A DNA stretch of 64,000 nucleotides from Pocillopora verrucosa. Taxonomy: Eukaryota > Cnidaria > Anthozoa > Scleractinia > Pocilloporidae. The stretch spans positions 632,301 through 696,300 of the forward strand of contig NC_089312.1 in the NCBI RefSeq assembly GCF_036669915.1, given 5' to 3'. This document shows, in pieces, positions 27,357-38,499 of this stretch. Position numbers and translations under genes: made by a program. Every line of letters begins with the position of its first letter. Position 1 is the first letter of the stretch. The notes beneath the pieces are model-generated. The model had not been told where the DNA came from. It made no database searches and saw only the letters and a program-made list of their open reading frames with translations.

Positions 27357-28509
27357 GAGAGTATTAACTACTTAACAGTTTTTTAAAGCCTTCTGTAATA
27401 ATAACTGGCCATCCTATCTTAAGCTAGACATTCATAATTCAATTTGCAGATGCTGAGATCCTCAAAAGAAACAATGTTAAAAGTACCCCTTGAGTCAGGT
27501 ACTTTCCAGGACAGTGCCTTTTTTACTTCATTATCCTCTGCTGCAAGGAACTCTGTAGTTTTTTGTGATTTTAAAACTAAAGTGAGGAAGTATCTTATAA
27601 ATAGGGCAAATGTACATTTGATTTCTTGATTTGTATATATTCTAGATTACTTTATTTATTTATTTTCTTTTTTGGTAGTAACAGCCCTGATATTGTACAT
27701 AGTGAGAGCTTTTTATTCATATTATTATCACTTTTTAATATTAATGCAAATTTTTACAGATGAAGAGCCACCTTTCAGTACAAATACTGTAATAAAGTCA
27801 TAATTATTATTAATATCATTATAATTATTACTATTATTATTATTAATTGTAACAATAGTCAAACAAAGCAAGTATTTAAAGGGTAACAAACCTCTTCAAA
27901 TTGAGAAATACAAAGTCATTTTTTAAGCTGCAAGCCAGCTACAATATAATCACAACTTCTGTATGCATAATATTGCCATATAAGCACGTGAACAGGGTCT
28001 AATTTGTAAGGGCCAAAGAGAAACTGGACAGTGGGGAGTGGGGTGGGGAATAGCATCTACCCCTCCTTCTGTACTCGCTGAAGATGGCAGACCTTAGCGA
28101 ACCAGCTGTTCTTATTGACAACTCAGTATTTTTTACCCACATCTACTTTTGGCAGGATAACCTACTGACACTTAAAAAAAAAGGCGTGCACATTAATTAA
28201 ACATATGATTAAAGAACAAAAGTATAGCGATCAATAGACCACAGTCTGCAAAGTATGGCGGAACTCTAAGAGATCTCGAGCGTACAAAGGCTAGTCTGTT
28301 TGGTATGGAAGGAAAAAGTCGTGCGTGCACTTGCCATACTCTTGAGACAGGCCGGTAGAGATTACTGTCAATAGTTAGTGCCGTGGTACTTATACCTGAT
28401 GCGCATCTTCAGATGGGATGATGTAAGCTTGAATCACTTCAGGTAAATGATGCTTATTCTTCATCAGAGACCTCAGTTGACGCAAGAGATGTCCAGTTGG
28501 TTTACCCAT
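16116..28509 (-). CDS. XPNPEP1: Cytosolic Xaa-Pro aminopeptidase 1 (complete, 25 coding exons)
   Basis: This M24 metallopeptidase removes an N-terminal residue preceding proline. Exons (minus): 28509-28396, 26975-26912, 26791-26687, 25857-25817, 25432-25381, 25205-25185, 25087-25065, 24639-24513, 24095-24000, 23871-23790, 23118-22962, 22437-22393, 21846-21760, 20884-20834, 20700-20642, 20334-20257, 20019-19948, 19484-19424, 18800-18731, 18548-18444, 17840-17769, 17484-17408, 17225-17178, 16646-16596, 16235-16116. They total 1878 nt, 625 residues plus stop, close to the human length (about 623), and all phases match. Landmarks: [40 protein letters not shown]. The five metal ligands are kept: Asp in LCDSGAQ, Asp in GTTDVTRT, His in HGTGHG, Glu in EPGYYEDG and Glu in IRIENV. 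Catalytic His is in VIHY. No signal peptide, hence cytosolic. Translation starts at [12 protein letters not shown]. Head-to-head with the KCTD9-like gene. Confidence 0.97.
16755..16770. repeat. Poly-G tract
   Basis: GAGGAGGGGGGGGGTCG within the last peptidase introns. Confidence 0.7.
17495..17522. repeat. Poly-A tract in a peptidase intron
   Basis: About 28 A residues following ATAC, just upstream (minus sense) of the acceptor of the exon at 17484. Confidence 0.85.
22584..22774. repeat. MITE family B copy
   Basis: Contains AGCATCTAAATTCTCCTTAC, GTCATGAGAAGAAAGGAAAT, CACCTTAGGAAATGTACATA and ends AAAGGGTTAA. It is the reverse orientation of the copy at 24168-24358. Confidence 0.75.
24168..24358. 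repeat. MITE family B copy (inverted)
   Basis: Contains ACATTTCCTAAGGTGCTGAC, GGTGATCATTTCCTATATTT and ends GGTCAAGGGGTTAA; matches 22584-22774 on the other strand. Confidence 0.75.
26335..26541. repeat. MITE family A copy
   Basis: Begins AACCATTTAAATCCCAGAAG and ends GGGAGTTAAAGGGTT. The interior includes GGGTAATGAGAATACTCAAA as in 13805-13980. Confidence 0.75.
27296..27357. repeat. (TAA)n microsatellite
   Basis: AATAATAATAATAATAATAA run with a few interruptions, in a peptidase intron. Confidence 0.9.
27800..27850. repeat. (ATT)n-rich simple sequence
   Basis: TTATTATTAATATCATTATA continues into ATTACTATTATTATTATTAA, in a peptidase intron. Confidence 0.8.
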
Positions 28510-29547
28510 GTTTCTAACAAAAATCTTCACAACGACAACAAATCTTAGTTCTTTAATTTGTCCGCTTTCGTTTCCGCACTCTGGAAGAATGGGTCTGCCA
28601 GTTATATCGAGGAAGATTAGGCACTAGCGTCCAGGAGCACTCAATCCACCTCGTACAGTCAAATGATCACGCCTGGCAGGTTTTATGTTTCGCGAACATA
28701 GTATGTTGTTAAACGTAGAGAGGAAAGTTCCGATTTTGGGTTTTTTTTCAAAGCCGATGAAATATGCCAGAATTTGCTCAAAAAAGAGTGACATTGCTTG
28801 CCAAAGGATGTACGGTTCACTCAGGAAAGGTTTGGCTATGAATGTTTCTATGCCTATGCGCCAATATTGATACATGAAGTTTCGAAAATTATCGCGCGCG
28901 CGATTTGAGCATAATTCGTAAGTGATACCAGGTGATCCTCACAATATTCCGTCTGACTTCATCATCACTTTTTCTTTTCTAAAACGACTCGCAAGCGGAC
29001 TTCTTCCAATTGATCGCGATTTATGTTAATTCGATTCCCTGCTGGAAAGAGAACTTGATAAAGATTTCCGTTCTGGAACCTGAGGGACACCGGTGAAGGA
29101 TACCAAGGAGATGATCAAAGATGTTATTTAAAAAGGGTTGGGGATACACTGTGCTTGTTTTCTGGTTGTAACACTAGCAAATTCTTCGATCCTTTCATTC
29201 AAAGTAACACCTAAGTAAACATAACTGTGTGCAAAGGGGGTAAATTTCTTAAAAGAAATTGTGCTGCTGCGTCGGTGTAAGAGTACAACAGGATAATTAA
29301 GTATTATCAACTGAGTTTATAACGTAAATTGGCCACCGTAAAGAGTTTTAAAGCTGACATTTTGAGCGTTCACCCTGCGTCAGAGCAAATGATGAAGGGC
29401 TAACACTCTAATGACACTCTTTCCATTAAAAAATGGATGTACAACTGTAAGTAATATTTACATGGTTTTAATAAGATACCACGAAACTTTTACTGCAATG
29501 TATTTATCATGCATCATTTTTCTCATGTATTGTTCCCCTTTTGAAAG
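28510..29547. promoter_or_regulatory. Shared upstream region of two divergent genes, with a retroelement tail inside
   Basis: The peptidase gene leaves to the left from 28509 and the first recognised KCTD9-like exon begins at 29548 to the right. The region therefore must hold both 5' ends, and the missing first KCTD9 coding exon (about 16 residues in the human protein) should lie here; I could not identify it. A CG-rich block (GCGCGCGCGA near 28894) stands out. The repeat at about 29235-29400 matches the Penelope-like tail at 3716-3870. A shared bidirectional promoter is inferred from position only. Confidence 0.45.
29235..29400 (-). repeat. Solo copy of the Penelope-like element tail
   Basis: Shares GCTGCGTCGGTG, TATCAACTGAGTTTATAACG, TAAATTGGCCACCGTAAAGA with 3716-3870 in the same orientation. 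No coding part accompanies it. Confidence 0.7.
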
Positions 29548-32500
29548 GTTGTTGCTGTTCCTCAAACTCTCAATGAATTAATCATCATAGCAAAACGCAA
29601 GCTTGAGCTCCCTGCGGCAACTAAAGTTTACACTGCCAAAGGAGGTGTGATAGATGACATTGATTTAATCAGGTGTGGAAAGAAGCAAGTTTAATTTACC
29701 TTAGTATGGTAATTTTTAATATGGACCAAGATGATACGGAATTGTCTAAAACTTCCACCATGGCTTGTGACCTCACATATTAATTAATGGCTCTGCGATT
29801 GTTACTAACAGTGTTTATCACACACCTTCTCAAAAATTTAGTTCTTTATCATGCAGACAGACAATGAGCAAACTTATTAGTTCAATGGTGATTTTGATGT
29901 GATATAACTAGGTCAGCTGGAAGGGAGAATTATGTAATGTATTATCAGATCCTTGAAGTTTAGGTTTTATGAGCCCTAAGTCAATTTATATTTGAAGACC
30001 AACCCAAAGATATAATATTTTGAAGAGAATACTAGTATGCTGATGGTATCTCATGCATGTACAGCTCACCTTTATTTGGTGAAGATGTCAGTACATGTCA
30101 ACTGATACACTTACTTGCTGTACATGTAAAACTGTAGGTTATTTGTAATAATTTATTATGCTAGTTATTTACTCTTAAATAACACTCAGCAATTTTCTTT
30201 TCAGAGATGATGAAGTGCTTTACATTTCATCTGAAGATCCAGAACCAAATTCTCTTGGTGAAAAATGTAAGTGGAAGTGAATTCTCCCTTTTCAAGGTTT
30301 AAACAAGCTGTTAATATTCTGATTAACAACTTTGCTAACTTACTTGAATTTATTCCATACATTAATAACAATTTTATTATTATCAAGATCACCATCACTA
30401 ACCTCTTCATTGTTATTCTCATTTTCATTATCATAATTATTATTATCAGTATTATGAGTGATTATTATCAGTATTACGAATTGTTATCTTTATCAGTATT
30501 AGTATTATTATTTTTGTTATTATCATCATCATTATGACTGTCCTCATTATGATGACTCTTGATGCATTATTTTGTTATTTTGGCTGCCTAGAGGTACAGT
30601 GTAAATAGTTCTTGCACATCTTTAATAAGCTAGCCAATTACAGCTTGCCCTTAAAGTGATATTCTCTTGGTGATGTGTGTTGTGGTTCAAATTTTATTTT
30701 CCCTTGTTTCAAACTCATTATCATACATTACAATACCCAAAAACAAAAGAAAAAAAAATTTGAACCAAGGACAAAATTGAACCACAACACAATGTAACAA
30801 CTATGTTTATCTGTGAATAGACTCACTGAATGTGCTGCTCTTTGTTCAGCCTTCACAGACTGGGTGACGCTTAATGTGGGAGGCAGAGTATTCACTACAA
30901 CTAGGTAATTAACATGATGTGCAGATTTTTGGATCAATGTCAGCATCTGAGAAACTGTACACCTACCCCTCCTCTAACCCAAAAACAGTTAACTGATAAC
31001 ATCGTGTTGGGTTAGGGGAGGGGAGAGGAGGGGAGGGGTGCATGCAGGTGCACAGTTTCTCAGATACTCACATTGATCCAGATTTCTTTTCCAGGAAAAT
31101 AATGAAGGTGTACAGTCACAATAACTATTCTAAATTTGTAAAGGTTAGCTAAGTCTATTGAATCTGCTGATATGAATAAATTAAAACAAAAAAGTAACAA
31201 CAAAATAACAACACAAAATGGGTTTCCAGTCCAGAACTTTGACTTTAGAAATAATTAGTTACTTGACTTTATACCATTTTTCTTATTTTTTCTAATTTTT
31301 TTATTATCCATGTGTTTTCTTTTTTTATCCCGTAAAGGGCAACACTGATGAATGAACCAAATAGTATGTTAGCAAGAATGTTTTCCCCAGCAGGTTAGTC
31401 TAAAGATCAGGTCCCAGTTATTCAAAGGGCAGATAATGCTATCCGACAGATACATTTCTATCAAGGAGACTAATGTTAACTTAACCTTTTTATATAATAA
31501 GCTCAGTTATGCATGGATTCTGATTGGTTCTCATTTATGATCTATTGGAGGACAGACATACAGATGACATCATCATTAAAACTTTTTTTAATTCTTTATT
31601 ATATAAAACAAATAGATTCCAAGTTGCCATGCGTCTGTTCAGTAATAGATCACCAATGACGTCAAAATGTGTTAAGATCATCAGTGACACACTCGGCTGC
31701 GCCTCACATACCACCTTTTTGTTATTACCACATTTTGACATCATCTATGATCTATTACTGAACAGACACACGGCAACTTGGAATCTATTTGTTAGGTGTA
31801 CTGTACTATCCACTGGATAGAGTCTTATCCTGTGGATAGCGTTATCCTATCCTTTTTAAAACTGAGGATGGCATATATCACCCCCTAGTCATCTTAATCA
31901 CCTGACTTTGCATTAGTTATCTTTGGTAAATAGTTGTCTGACCTCAGAAGTTATTGGTCGACCACTATAATCTACCTCAGCCAATTTCTAGTTTTTCATT
32001 CAGTCACTCCTTAACCCTTTCACTCTCAAGATTTTATTGTAAATTTTCCCCTCTAGCTGCTACAAATTTCCTTGTAAATCAGCTACAAGAATTTGGTGTT
32101 AGATCTGGATCACGACTTTCACCTGATAAGTCTGAATATTCTCATCACCTGTTTGCTGGATATATGAATGGAAATTTTAAGATGTTTCATGTTATCAATC
32201 ACTTCTGGGAGTTTAAGGATTTACAGTAGAGTATGTACAGTTAAAAATTATCTCTTACTTTGCAGAGGCTTGGAGTAATGTTTCAGATGCCTCAGGAGCT
32301 TTCCTCATCGACAGAAGTCCAGTGTACTTTGAACCAATCATCAATTATTTACGACATGGACAGCTCATACTAGACAAGGGAGTTAATCCTCAAGGTAGTG
32401 TGATAATGAGTTTCATTGTTTATACAGGTCCCCATTTAAACAAACTTTAAAGCTGAACTGGGCCAGTCTGTCTAACTATTGAAATAAATATCTGAATAAA

Positions 32501-35184
32501 TACCCTGTATATAACAGATTTGTGCAAATCCAACAAGCTCAGCACCACACAGTTATTCTGTCTCCATACAAGGGAAATATAGTGAATGATCTTTCATTAA
32601 GATTTCTTTTTATGTCTTTTTCATGCTACATGTAGGTGTCCTAGAAGAGGCAAAGTTTTTCGGAATCTCAGGCATCTTAGAACAGTTAGAAGAGTTGGTA
32701 AAGGTATAAACAGTGAAAAGATTTTTGGTCTTATTTCATATGCGTTCACAGCTTGTTCATTTACGGATATCCATAACATCACCTGAGGCTGCCAAATACA
32801 GCTGCCAAAAGACTAACTGAAGATAAAAGGGGTATAGGATATGGAGAACAGGGATTTAAGCATACTAATGTTGAGCAAAGAGAAAGGCAAAGGCAGCAAA
32901 TTAATGCAAGAAAGTAATTGGAAATTAAAGTACCCCTGACAGCTCTCTCTTATCTGTGAGGCTGTGACTCTCAGTCCATAGCTCCAATCTATAAGCAATT
33001 ACTGTATTATAAATAAATCATGACATTTCTTATGGTATGTATTCGGTGGATCGCGTTATTTCTGGCTTTCCTCCATATTGTAAACTGTTTCCAACCAGTT
33101 CAGGATTTAAATACAGTTTACAACTGACTAGACACTAAACATGTTTCTTACTCCAATTCTATTGTAGGGTACTTGGTACTATGCTGTTAATTAGATATTT
33201 ATTGACCAGCATTTTCTGTTTACATTCCCTAGGCTATGGAAAACGTTGAAGATGCTCCTCTTTCTCGGAGTGAATTTGTTAAAATACTTTTATCAACGCC
33301 CTCAAACTGCGAGCTTCGTTGTCAGGCAAGTATAAATACACTTAGCCACTTTTACTGAGTGATTTTCTCTACTGATTTACGAGCTGTTTATTATACCGAG
33401 AATTCTTGTCTTTTCTACTCTGTAGGGAATCAATTTAGACTCGGCAGATCTCTCGAAGCTTGATCTACGTTTCATAAACTTCAAAATGGCGAATCTAAGA
33501 AAAACAGACTTGTGGAATGCCAATCTATCAAACTGCTGTTTGGAGAGAGCGAATCTATCCGGGGCACATATGGACGTGAGTACACAATTAGGATAAGTTT
33601 ATTTACTTTTGAAATCTTTTAAATCGTAGAAATATGGTATGAGAATTACGCTTTTCATTAGAAGAAAATATAAGTTGTAATTTTGGTACGATGAAATAGT
33701 GAAAATATTTTTTGAATCGGGTGTCGAAGAAAATCCGGACTTGCTTTGGTTTACCTCTGTGCAGCAGCACTCTGATTGGTCAGAAAAAAATAGCACCATC
33801 TTCCCAACCAATCAGATGGAGGCAGTCGTGACTTGGCCATTCAAGCTTTCCCCCGCTTTGAATGACTACTAGCATCGGCTTTGGCTTTCACTGGCGCGTG
33901 ATGACGTTTTAGTAGCTTGGCTTTGATTGAGTGATTTTATAATGTTAGTTTTAATTCTACGGCAAGCAATGGGCAAGTTCGCTCAAAAGGGGTCATTGTC
34001 TTAGCACATTTATTTGATTCGGCAAAATTAGAACAGCGATCACTGAAGGAGGCCAAGGATTTGTCAGCAAGAAACTTGCGATTTAATCACTATTCGGGGT
34101 AAATTTTCTCTCAGGGAGGCTGGGTGTTTTCATCTTTCGTTATTGACCGGAAACTGGGGTGCCACTCAGTGGCTTTATCCAGTTAAATGTAATCTTTTTT
34201 TTTCTTTGTTCCATTATCAAGGGTGCTATTTTAAGCTGTACTCGTCTTCAGAGGGCTCATATGGAAGGGGCCTCCCTCAGAGGGTGCAATTTTGAAGACC
34301 CTGCTGGGACAAGGGCTAATCTAGAAGGTATGAAGATGGCCGGTGCTTAAATTAGTATTTTCCTCTGTCTGTTTCGTTCGCGGGTGCCCTCACATCTCGT
34401 GCATTGTATCAATTCATCCGGCACTTTTGGCTGAAGAAGCAAAATATGGAATCGTGATGCAACAAAGCCCTTCATAACATAACTCACTGATGGAATAATT
34501 TTTTTCTCCAGGTGTGAACTTAAAAAATTCTGATCTGGAAGGAAGCCAATTAGGGAATGTTAACCTTCGTGTTGCTACTTTAAAAGGTGCAAACCTTCAA
34601 AATTGTATATTGCGAGGAGCTGTACTGGCTGGAGCTGATCTAGAGGTGAGAGTTTGTTGGCTAAAACTTAGGAAATTAGATTTTAAAAAAATCAACCTAT
34701 TGCGTGGAACGTTTTTATTGAGCATAACTCTGTCAAAGGGAGCGGTCGGAGGGAACGTGGAAGAGATAAGACACGCGAGGAGTCTCTTGCGTGCGTGACT
34801 TCCCTTGTACTTTTCTCCTATTTTGGTGATTTACCGCGCGCGTGTCAAGCCAATTTACTGGCTTCCGGTTGATCAAGCGACTTTTTACGTATATTTTGTT
34901 GAGGTTCACTGAGTGCAATAGTTGTTCTCCATACCCTACCCCCCCCCCTCCCCTTTTCGGGCTTGTTTAGTTTGTTTTTTTGCAATCTGACAGTTTATCT
35001 TACATCATATTATTCGTAGAACTGTAATTTAACCGGCTGCGATCTACAAGATGCTAATCTCCGAGGGGCCAACATCACCGGTGCTACGATTAAAGAAATT
35101 ACAGGACCACTTCACATGACAGCTTTCGTCAGAAACCAGCTCCCAGGCTCTGCGCTTTCTGTACCCGCAACGCCAGATTCCTGA
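29548..35184 (+). CDS. KCTD9: KCTD9-like protein: ubiquitin-like/KHA N-terminus, BTB/T1, pentapeptide repeats (first exon not found)
   Basis: KCTD9 proteins are BTB substrate adaptors associated with cullin-3 ubiquitin ligases. Recognised exons: 29548-29672, 30205-30266, 30850-30904, 31338-31393, 32266-32394, 32636-32703, 33233-33325, 33426-33575, 34222-34327, 34512-34645, 35020-35184; all phases agree and stop TGA is at 35182. The N-terminal exon reads VVAVPQTLNELI ... GGVIDDIDLIR like human KCTD9. The BTB/T1 domain follows: DWVTLNVGGRVFTTTR, FLIDRSPVYFEPIINYLRHG, LEEAKFFGI. The C-terminal half has A(D/N)LXX pentapeptides (SADLSKLDLR, ANLRKTDLWNANLSNC, ANLQNCILRGAVLAGADLE, ANLRGANITGA) and ends PLHMTAFVRN plus a short tail. 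The intron after 33325 starts with GC rather than GT (TGTCAG/gcaagt). Poly(A) signals AATAAA lie at 35228 and 35426. About 16 N-terminal residues are unaccounted for. Confidence 0.93.
30365..30545. repeat. ATT/TTATTATCA-rich simple sequence
   Basis: Degenerate (ATT)n with ATC interruptions, in a KCTD9-like intron; it creates long chance frames on both strands. Confidence 0.75.
31607..31793. mobile_element. Long-TIR MITE (about 187 bp) in a KCTD9-like intron
   Basis: The left arm AACAAATAGATTCCAAGTTG ... CTGTTCAGTAATAGATCA and the right arm TGATCTATTACTGAACAG ... CAACTTGGAATCTATTTGTT are near-perfect reverse complements of about 65 bp, with about 60 bp between. No coding capacity. Bases just outside (ATAAA/AGGTG) show no obvious target duplication; a shorter partial relative (ATGATCTATTGGAGGACAGA) lies just left at about 31536. 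Confidence 0.85.
32011..32226. repeat. MITE family A copy (inverted)
   Basis: Begins TTAACCCTTTCACTCTCAAG, contains GCTGCTACAAATTTCCTTGT and ends GGGAGTTTAAGGATTTA, giving terminal inverted repeats; reverse orientation of 26335-26541. Confidence 0.75.
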
Positions 35185-36585
35185 GAGAGAAATTGTGTGA
35201 CGTCAGAAGACAAACGCGATGTCCTGGAATAAAACTCCAAGGAATTGTATTGGCTTAATAAGAAGAGTGAAAGCAAAAAGGCTAGTCACAGTCGAATGGA
35301 AGCGTGACAGTCAAACCAACCGGCTGAAGAGAAAGCCATTGTGGCAATTTTGAAAAAGACTTATTCGAGCACTGAAACAATTGTCGAGGATGGCAATTGA
35401 AGATCAGTAGTAATCAAAGATGACAAATAAACTAAGTTATCTATTATTAAAAAAGGGTGTGCTTGTCTGAGGATACCCCAAGTTGCATGTATAAAAGCAA
35501 GTTTTTTTTACATAAAAGGTTCCTGAATAATAAAAAAATAACGTTTGCTCTGAACACTGGGAGAAAAGTTGTGAAGGACACACAGAACACTTGTAGCACT
35601 AAGGATGAGGAATTCCTTCCAGTTGAATTCATTGGGAAAATATCTTGAGAAGACACCAGGACATGTCAGTTTTTAGTAACGGTACTTGATCACTGTTAAA
35701 ATTTAAAGGGGGGAGGGGGCGGGGGTGCACCGCTCTACAGGGCTTAGTAATTGGTGTCGTGGGTGTTAAAAACTGCCCGATAGTGTATACGATAATGCTA
35801 ATTAGCGGTTTGATAGGTGTCTGTCTGTATCAGAAGAGTAAATACAGCTGTTTTAGGTCTACATTTGTGATAGGAATAATATGCAGGATTCGGCTTTACT
35901 ACTTGTTCGCATATGCCTTAATTCTTGAAGAACAGACAAGCAAAAAAGCGGCAGTTCGACCTCATAGAGCTACACTTACCAAACTTAAACAGATCAAGAC
36001 TTCAAAGGGAAAAGGGTTGATGTCAAGAAAGTACAATACTTTCATGAAATTTCCCTCCCATGATGTATCATGTATGACTAAGAAGTTAACAGTAAGAAAA
36101 GAAAAAGTTCAAAGATTATACGCTGAACGAATTGATCTGGAAGGTAACAAATTATGTTACTTCAAAATACTTACAGCAAAGAAACTGGCCATGCTTTTCT
36201 CGTCATTAACCCAATCATTTTGTTAATGTAATTCAACACAGAGAAAACAACATGGTTTATTCAGCTGCCGTGATTTCATTCAATAATCTTTCAATTTTTC
36301 AATCTATTTTTCTGCGTGAAAATACATGCAACACGACACGACTGCTGCCGTTCGTGATTAAATCATTCCAAGAAATTTTGGATACATTTCAATTAATCCA
36401 GTACCGTAAATGGGATTCTTATTTCGATTGGTAATATCCATTTTTCTTTGCAGTTTCGATCTTACTGGTTGAAATACATTTTGAACCTCTCCACCGTTCA
36501 ACCTCAGATATCAAATAAGGGGCTCACTCATTAAGAATGAGTTAGATACATGTCTGAACAAAGCAGACAAAGCGAACTAAATTAC
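35185..36585. other. 3' UTR of the KCTD9-like gene and intergenic sequence
   Basis: Holds the two poly(A) signals and a G-rich stretch near 35707-35727. A plus-strand frame of 155 codons at 35759-36226 has one possible membrane segment (IVYTIMLISGLIGVCLY) and a basic C-terminal part, but no recognised motif, so I do not call it a gene. Confidence 0.4.
35426..35431 (+). terminator. Poly(A) signal candidate of the KCTD9-like gene
   Basis: AATAAA about 240 bp past the stop; an earlier AATAAA is at 35228. Confidence 0.5.
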
Positions 36586-38214
36586 CTGTAATTGTTTTCA
36601 TATCGACATTTCAGCATTTTCCTCCTTCGACTAAAAGGTACATGATAGTGTCTCCATTGACATCACAAGGAGTCATTTTCTCCGAGGTTGGTTTCCAGCC
36701 AAGTGTCTTCTCATGACAGGCCCGTCGATGGGAAAGTTGGCTCCTTGAAAATTAGTCTTATGCACCAGAGTGTTGCCTTTGAGGCTGTCCAAGAAGAAAG
36801 CATTTCACAACGCCAATGAGTAAAACAAACTAAACGACTGTGGCAAAAAATGCTTAGTTCTTTTTACGTGGTAGAAAGATTGAAACGGGAAAAAGTCTTT
36901 AACGCAGAGTAAACGAGAGAAGGACCGGAAGGAATGACGGTCTAGGATAAGCAAATAAAACAGGATTTCAAATCTCGTAGTTGAAATTCATAGGCTTATT
37001 TTTGAGTGATGAGTTTTGTCTCAGTCATTTAGGAAAGTAAAATTTCAAACTTGGTTTTACCTGTTATTGCAATTTACTGCGTATCTGATTCTTCGGTGAT
37101 GTAATTCAGGTACATGAGAATCAGTCGTTCATTTTCACTTGGTGGCATCGAGCCCAAATCTTTGAGCAATGTTGCAAATATGTGGGAAAATGTGAATGAG
37201 TTGATAAAAAAATCAGATGACTTAATAAAATCGGAGATATCTTAAGAGTTTTTACGCTACATAGTGCTACTATGTGGCACAGTTTAAGTTGGCGAAAGAC
37301 CTTTCTCCGTCGCTTTCGTTTTAGATCATGCACAAATATAACTGTGAAGCCTGACAGCGAATTTAACAACTGGCGGATGATAAACCTTTCCTTTTTTTTC
37401 AAAGATCTTAGTCCAATCTGCAAGTTAAAAAGCTTATAATCAGTTAAATAGTAGGGAATTACTCACCTCATTTCCACGGTGGCCGTAGCACATCCTCCAT
37501 CTTCAATTGTTATTTTCCTGTCGTATGTTAGACCCTCGGGAAATGTTTGTTTGAAATAGTCAGGAATATCAGCAGGGTACTTCATAAAAACGTTGACTCC
37601 ATACTTCAAGGTTGGTGCCACTATGTCAAAGGCGAATGGAAGGAGTCCGCCCTTTGTGACACGAAAGTTCCCTGTTTGTGTGCCTCTGAAATATTCAGAT
37701 GGAGAGGACTTTAGTCATGGTAGTGCTTTACTAGCTAAATCACCGAAGTAACATTTAATTAATTTGTGTATTTTCATCACATAAGTGAATTGTTTACGAT
37801 GACTTCTCGATAAAGAATATCGTTCATTAACTTTCTTGTAAATTTACTTTCGAGATGTACGTTACTGAGTTACGTCACAGGGTCTTGATATACCTACTTT
37901 CTTTTGAAGCAGCCATGCGCAGATGTCATAAATGGCCACAAGAAACAAATCTACATAACCAAATTTACATTCACTAGAAGTCTGCGAGAAGTGGTTTATT
38001 TTTCAAGTATGTGTTGGCAGGAAATGAGTTACCAAGTTTTCCCCGATTATGTGATTAGCACTGAATTCACTCAAAAGGACAATTTACAGGTTGATCGTTA
38101 TCTCGCATAAACTTACTCGTAAGGTTCGCTAGTGCCTTCTCCTTCGATGGTGAATGCATGACCATTGATACAGCCCTCCATAAGCCAGGTCATGTTCATG
38201 GTATCGGCTTAAAC
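36586..38214 (-). pseudogene. GFP-like gene, broken copy A (exons 2-4 only)
   Basis: Exons: 38214-38117 (exon 2), 37685-37467 (exon 3), 36784-36586 (exon 4). Exon 2 reads like the intact copies ([20 protein letters not shown]) but GTTTTAGCT has become GTTTAAGCC, an in-frame stop at its second codon. Exon 3 is full length and keeps the chromophore segment APTLKYGVNVF. Exon 4 is 199 nt instead of 210: four bases lost after GGGCCTGTCATG, one in the GGAGGAAAATG run and six (in frame) near GATGTCAATGGAG, so it is frameshifted. No exon 1 or exon 5 is found beside it. A decayed paralogue of the two intact genes. Confidence 0.9.
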
Positions 38215-38499
38215 CTGAATATTGGAAAAAAAAAACATCAAAATTCCGTTCGGACATAAAAAGGAATTATTGAGAGGCACTCGATCCGTCAAAACAGTTC
38301 TTTCCGCCTACTTTTTTAGAAGTTATGTTTCATTATCCTGCATCGAATCGAATGTTAACGGATTTATTTTCGCATCGAGTGCTCAGGAGACCGGGAACGA
38401 AATCATGGCGGAAGAAAGGTTGTTAACTTATTGAAGGAGCCTGGCCATGATGGAGAAGATCGGTCTAGTGCAGTTTCTAGTTTTGACTGGACAAAAGTA

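Noticed and set aside
28874-28917. ATG-led segment followed by gtaagt as first KCTD9 exon
   Set aside because: It ends in phase 2, whereas the next exon at 29548 needs phase 0, and the residues (MKFRKLSRARFEHN) do not resemble the family N-terminus.
35759-36226. Plus-strand frame of 155 codons with a hydrophobic stretch
   Set aside because: No known motif, no splice or poly(A) context, no copy elsewhere in the window; could be chance in AT-rich sequence.
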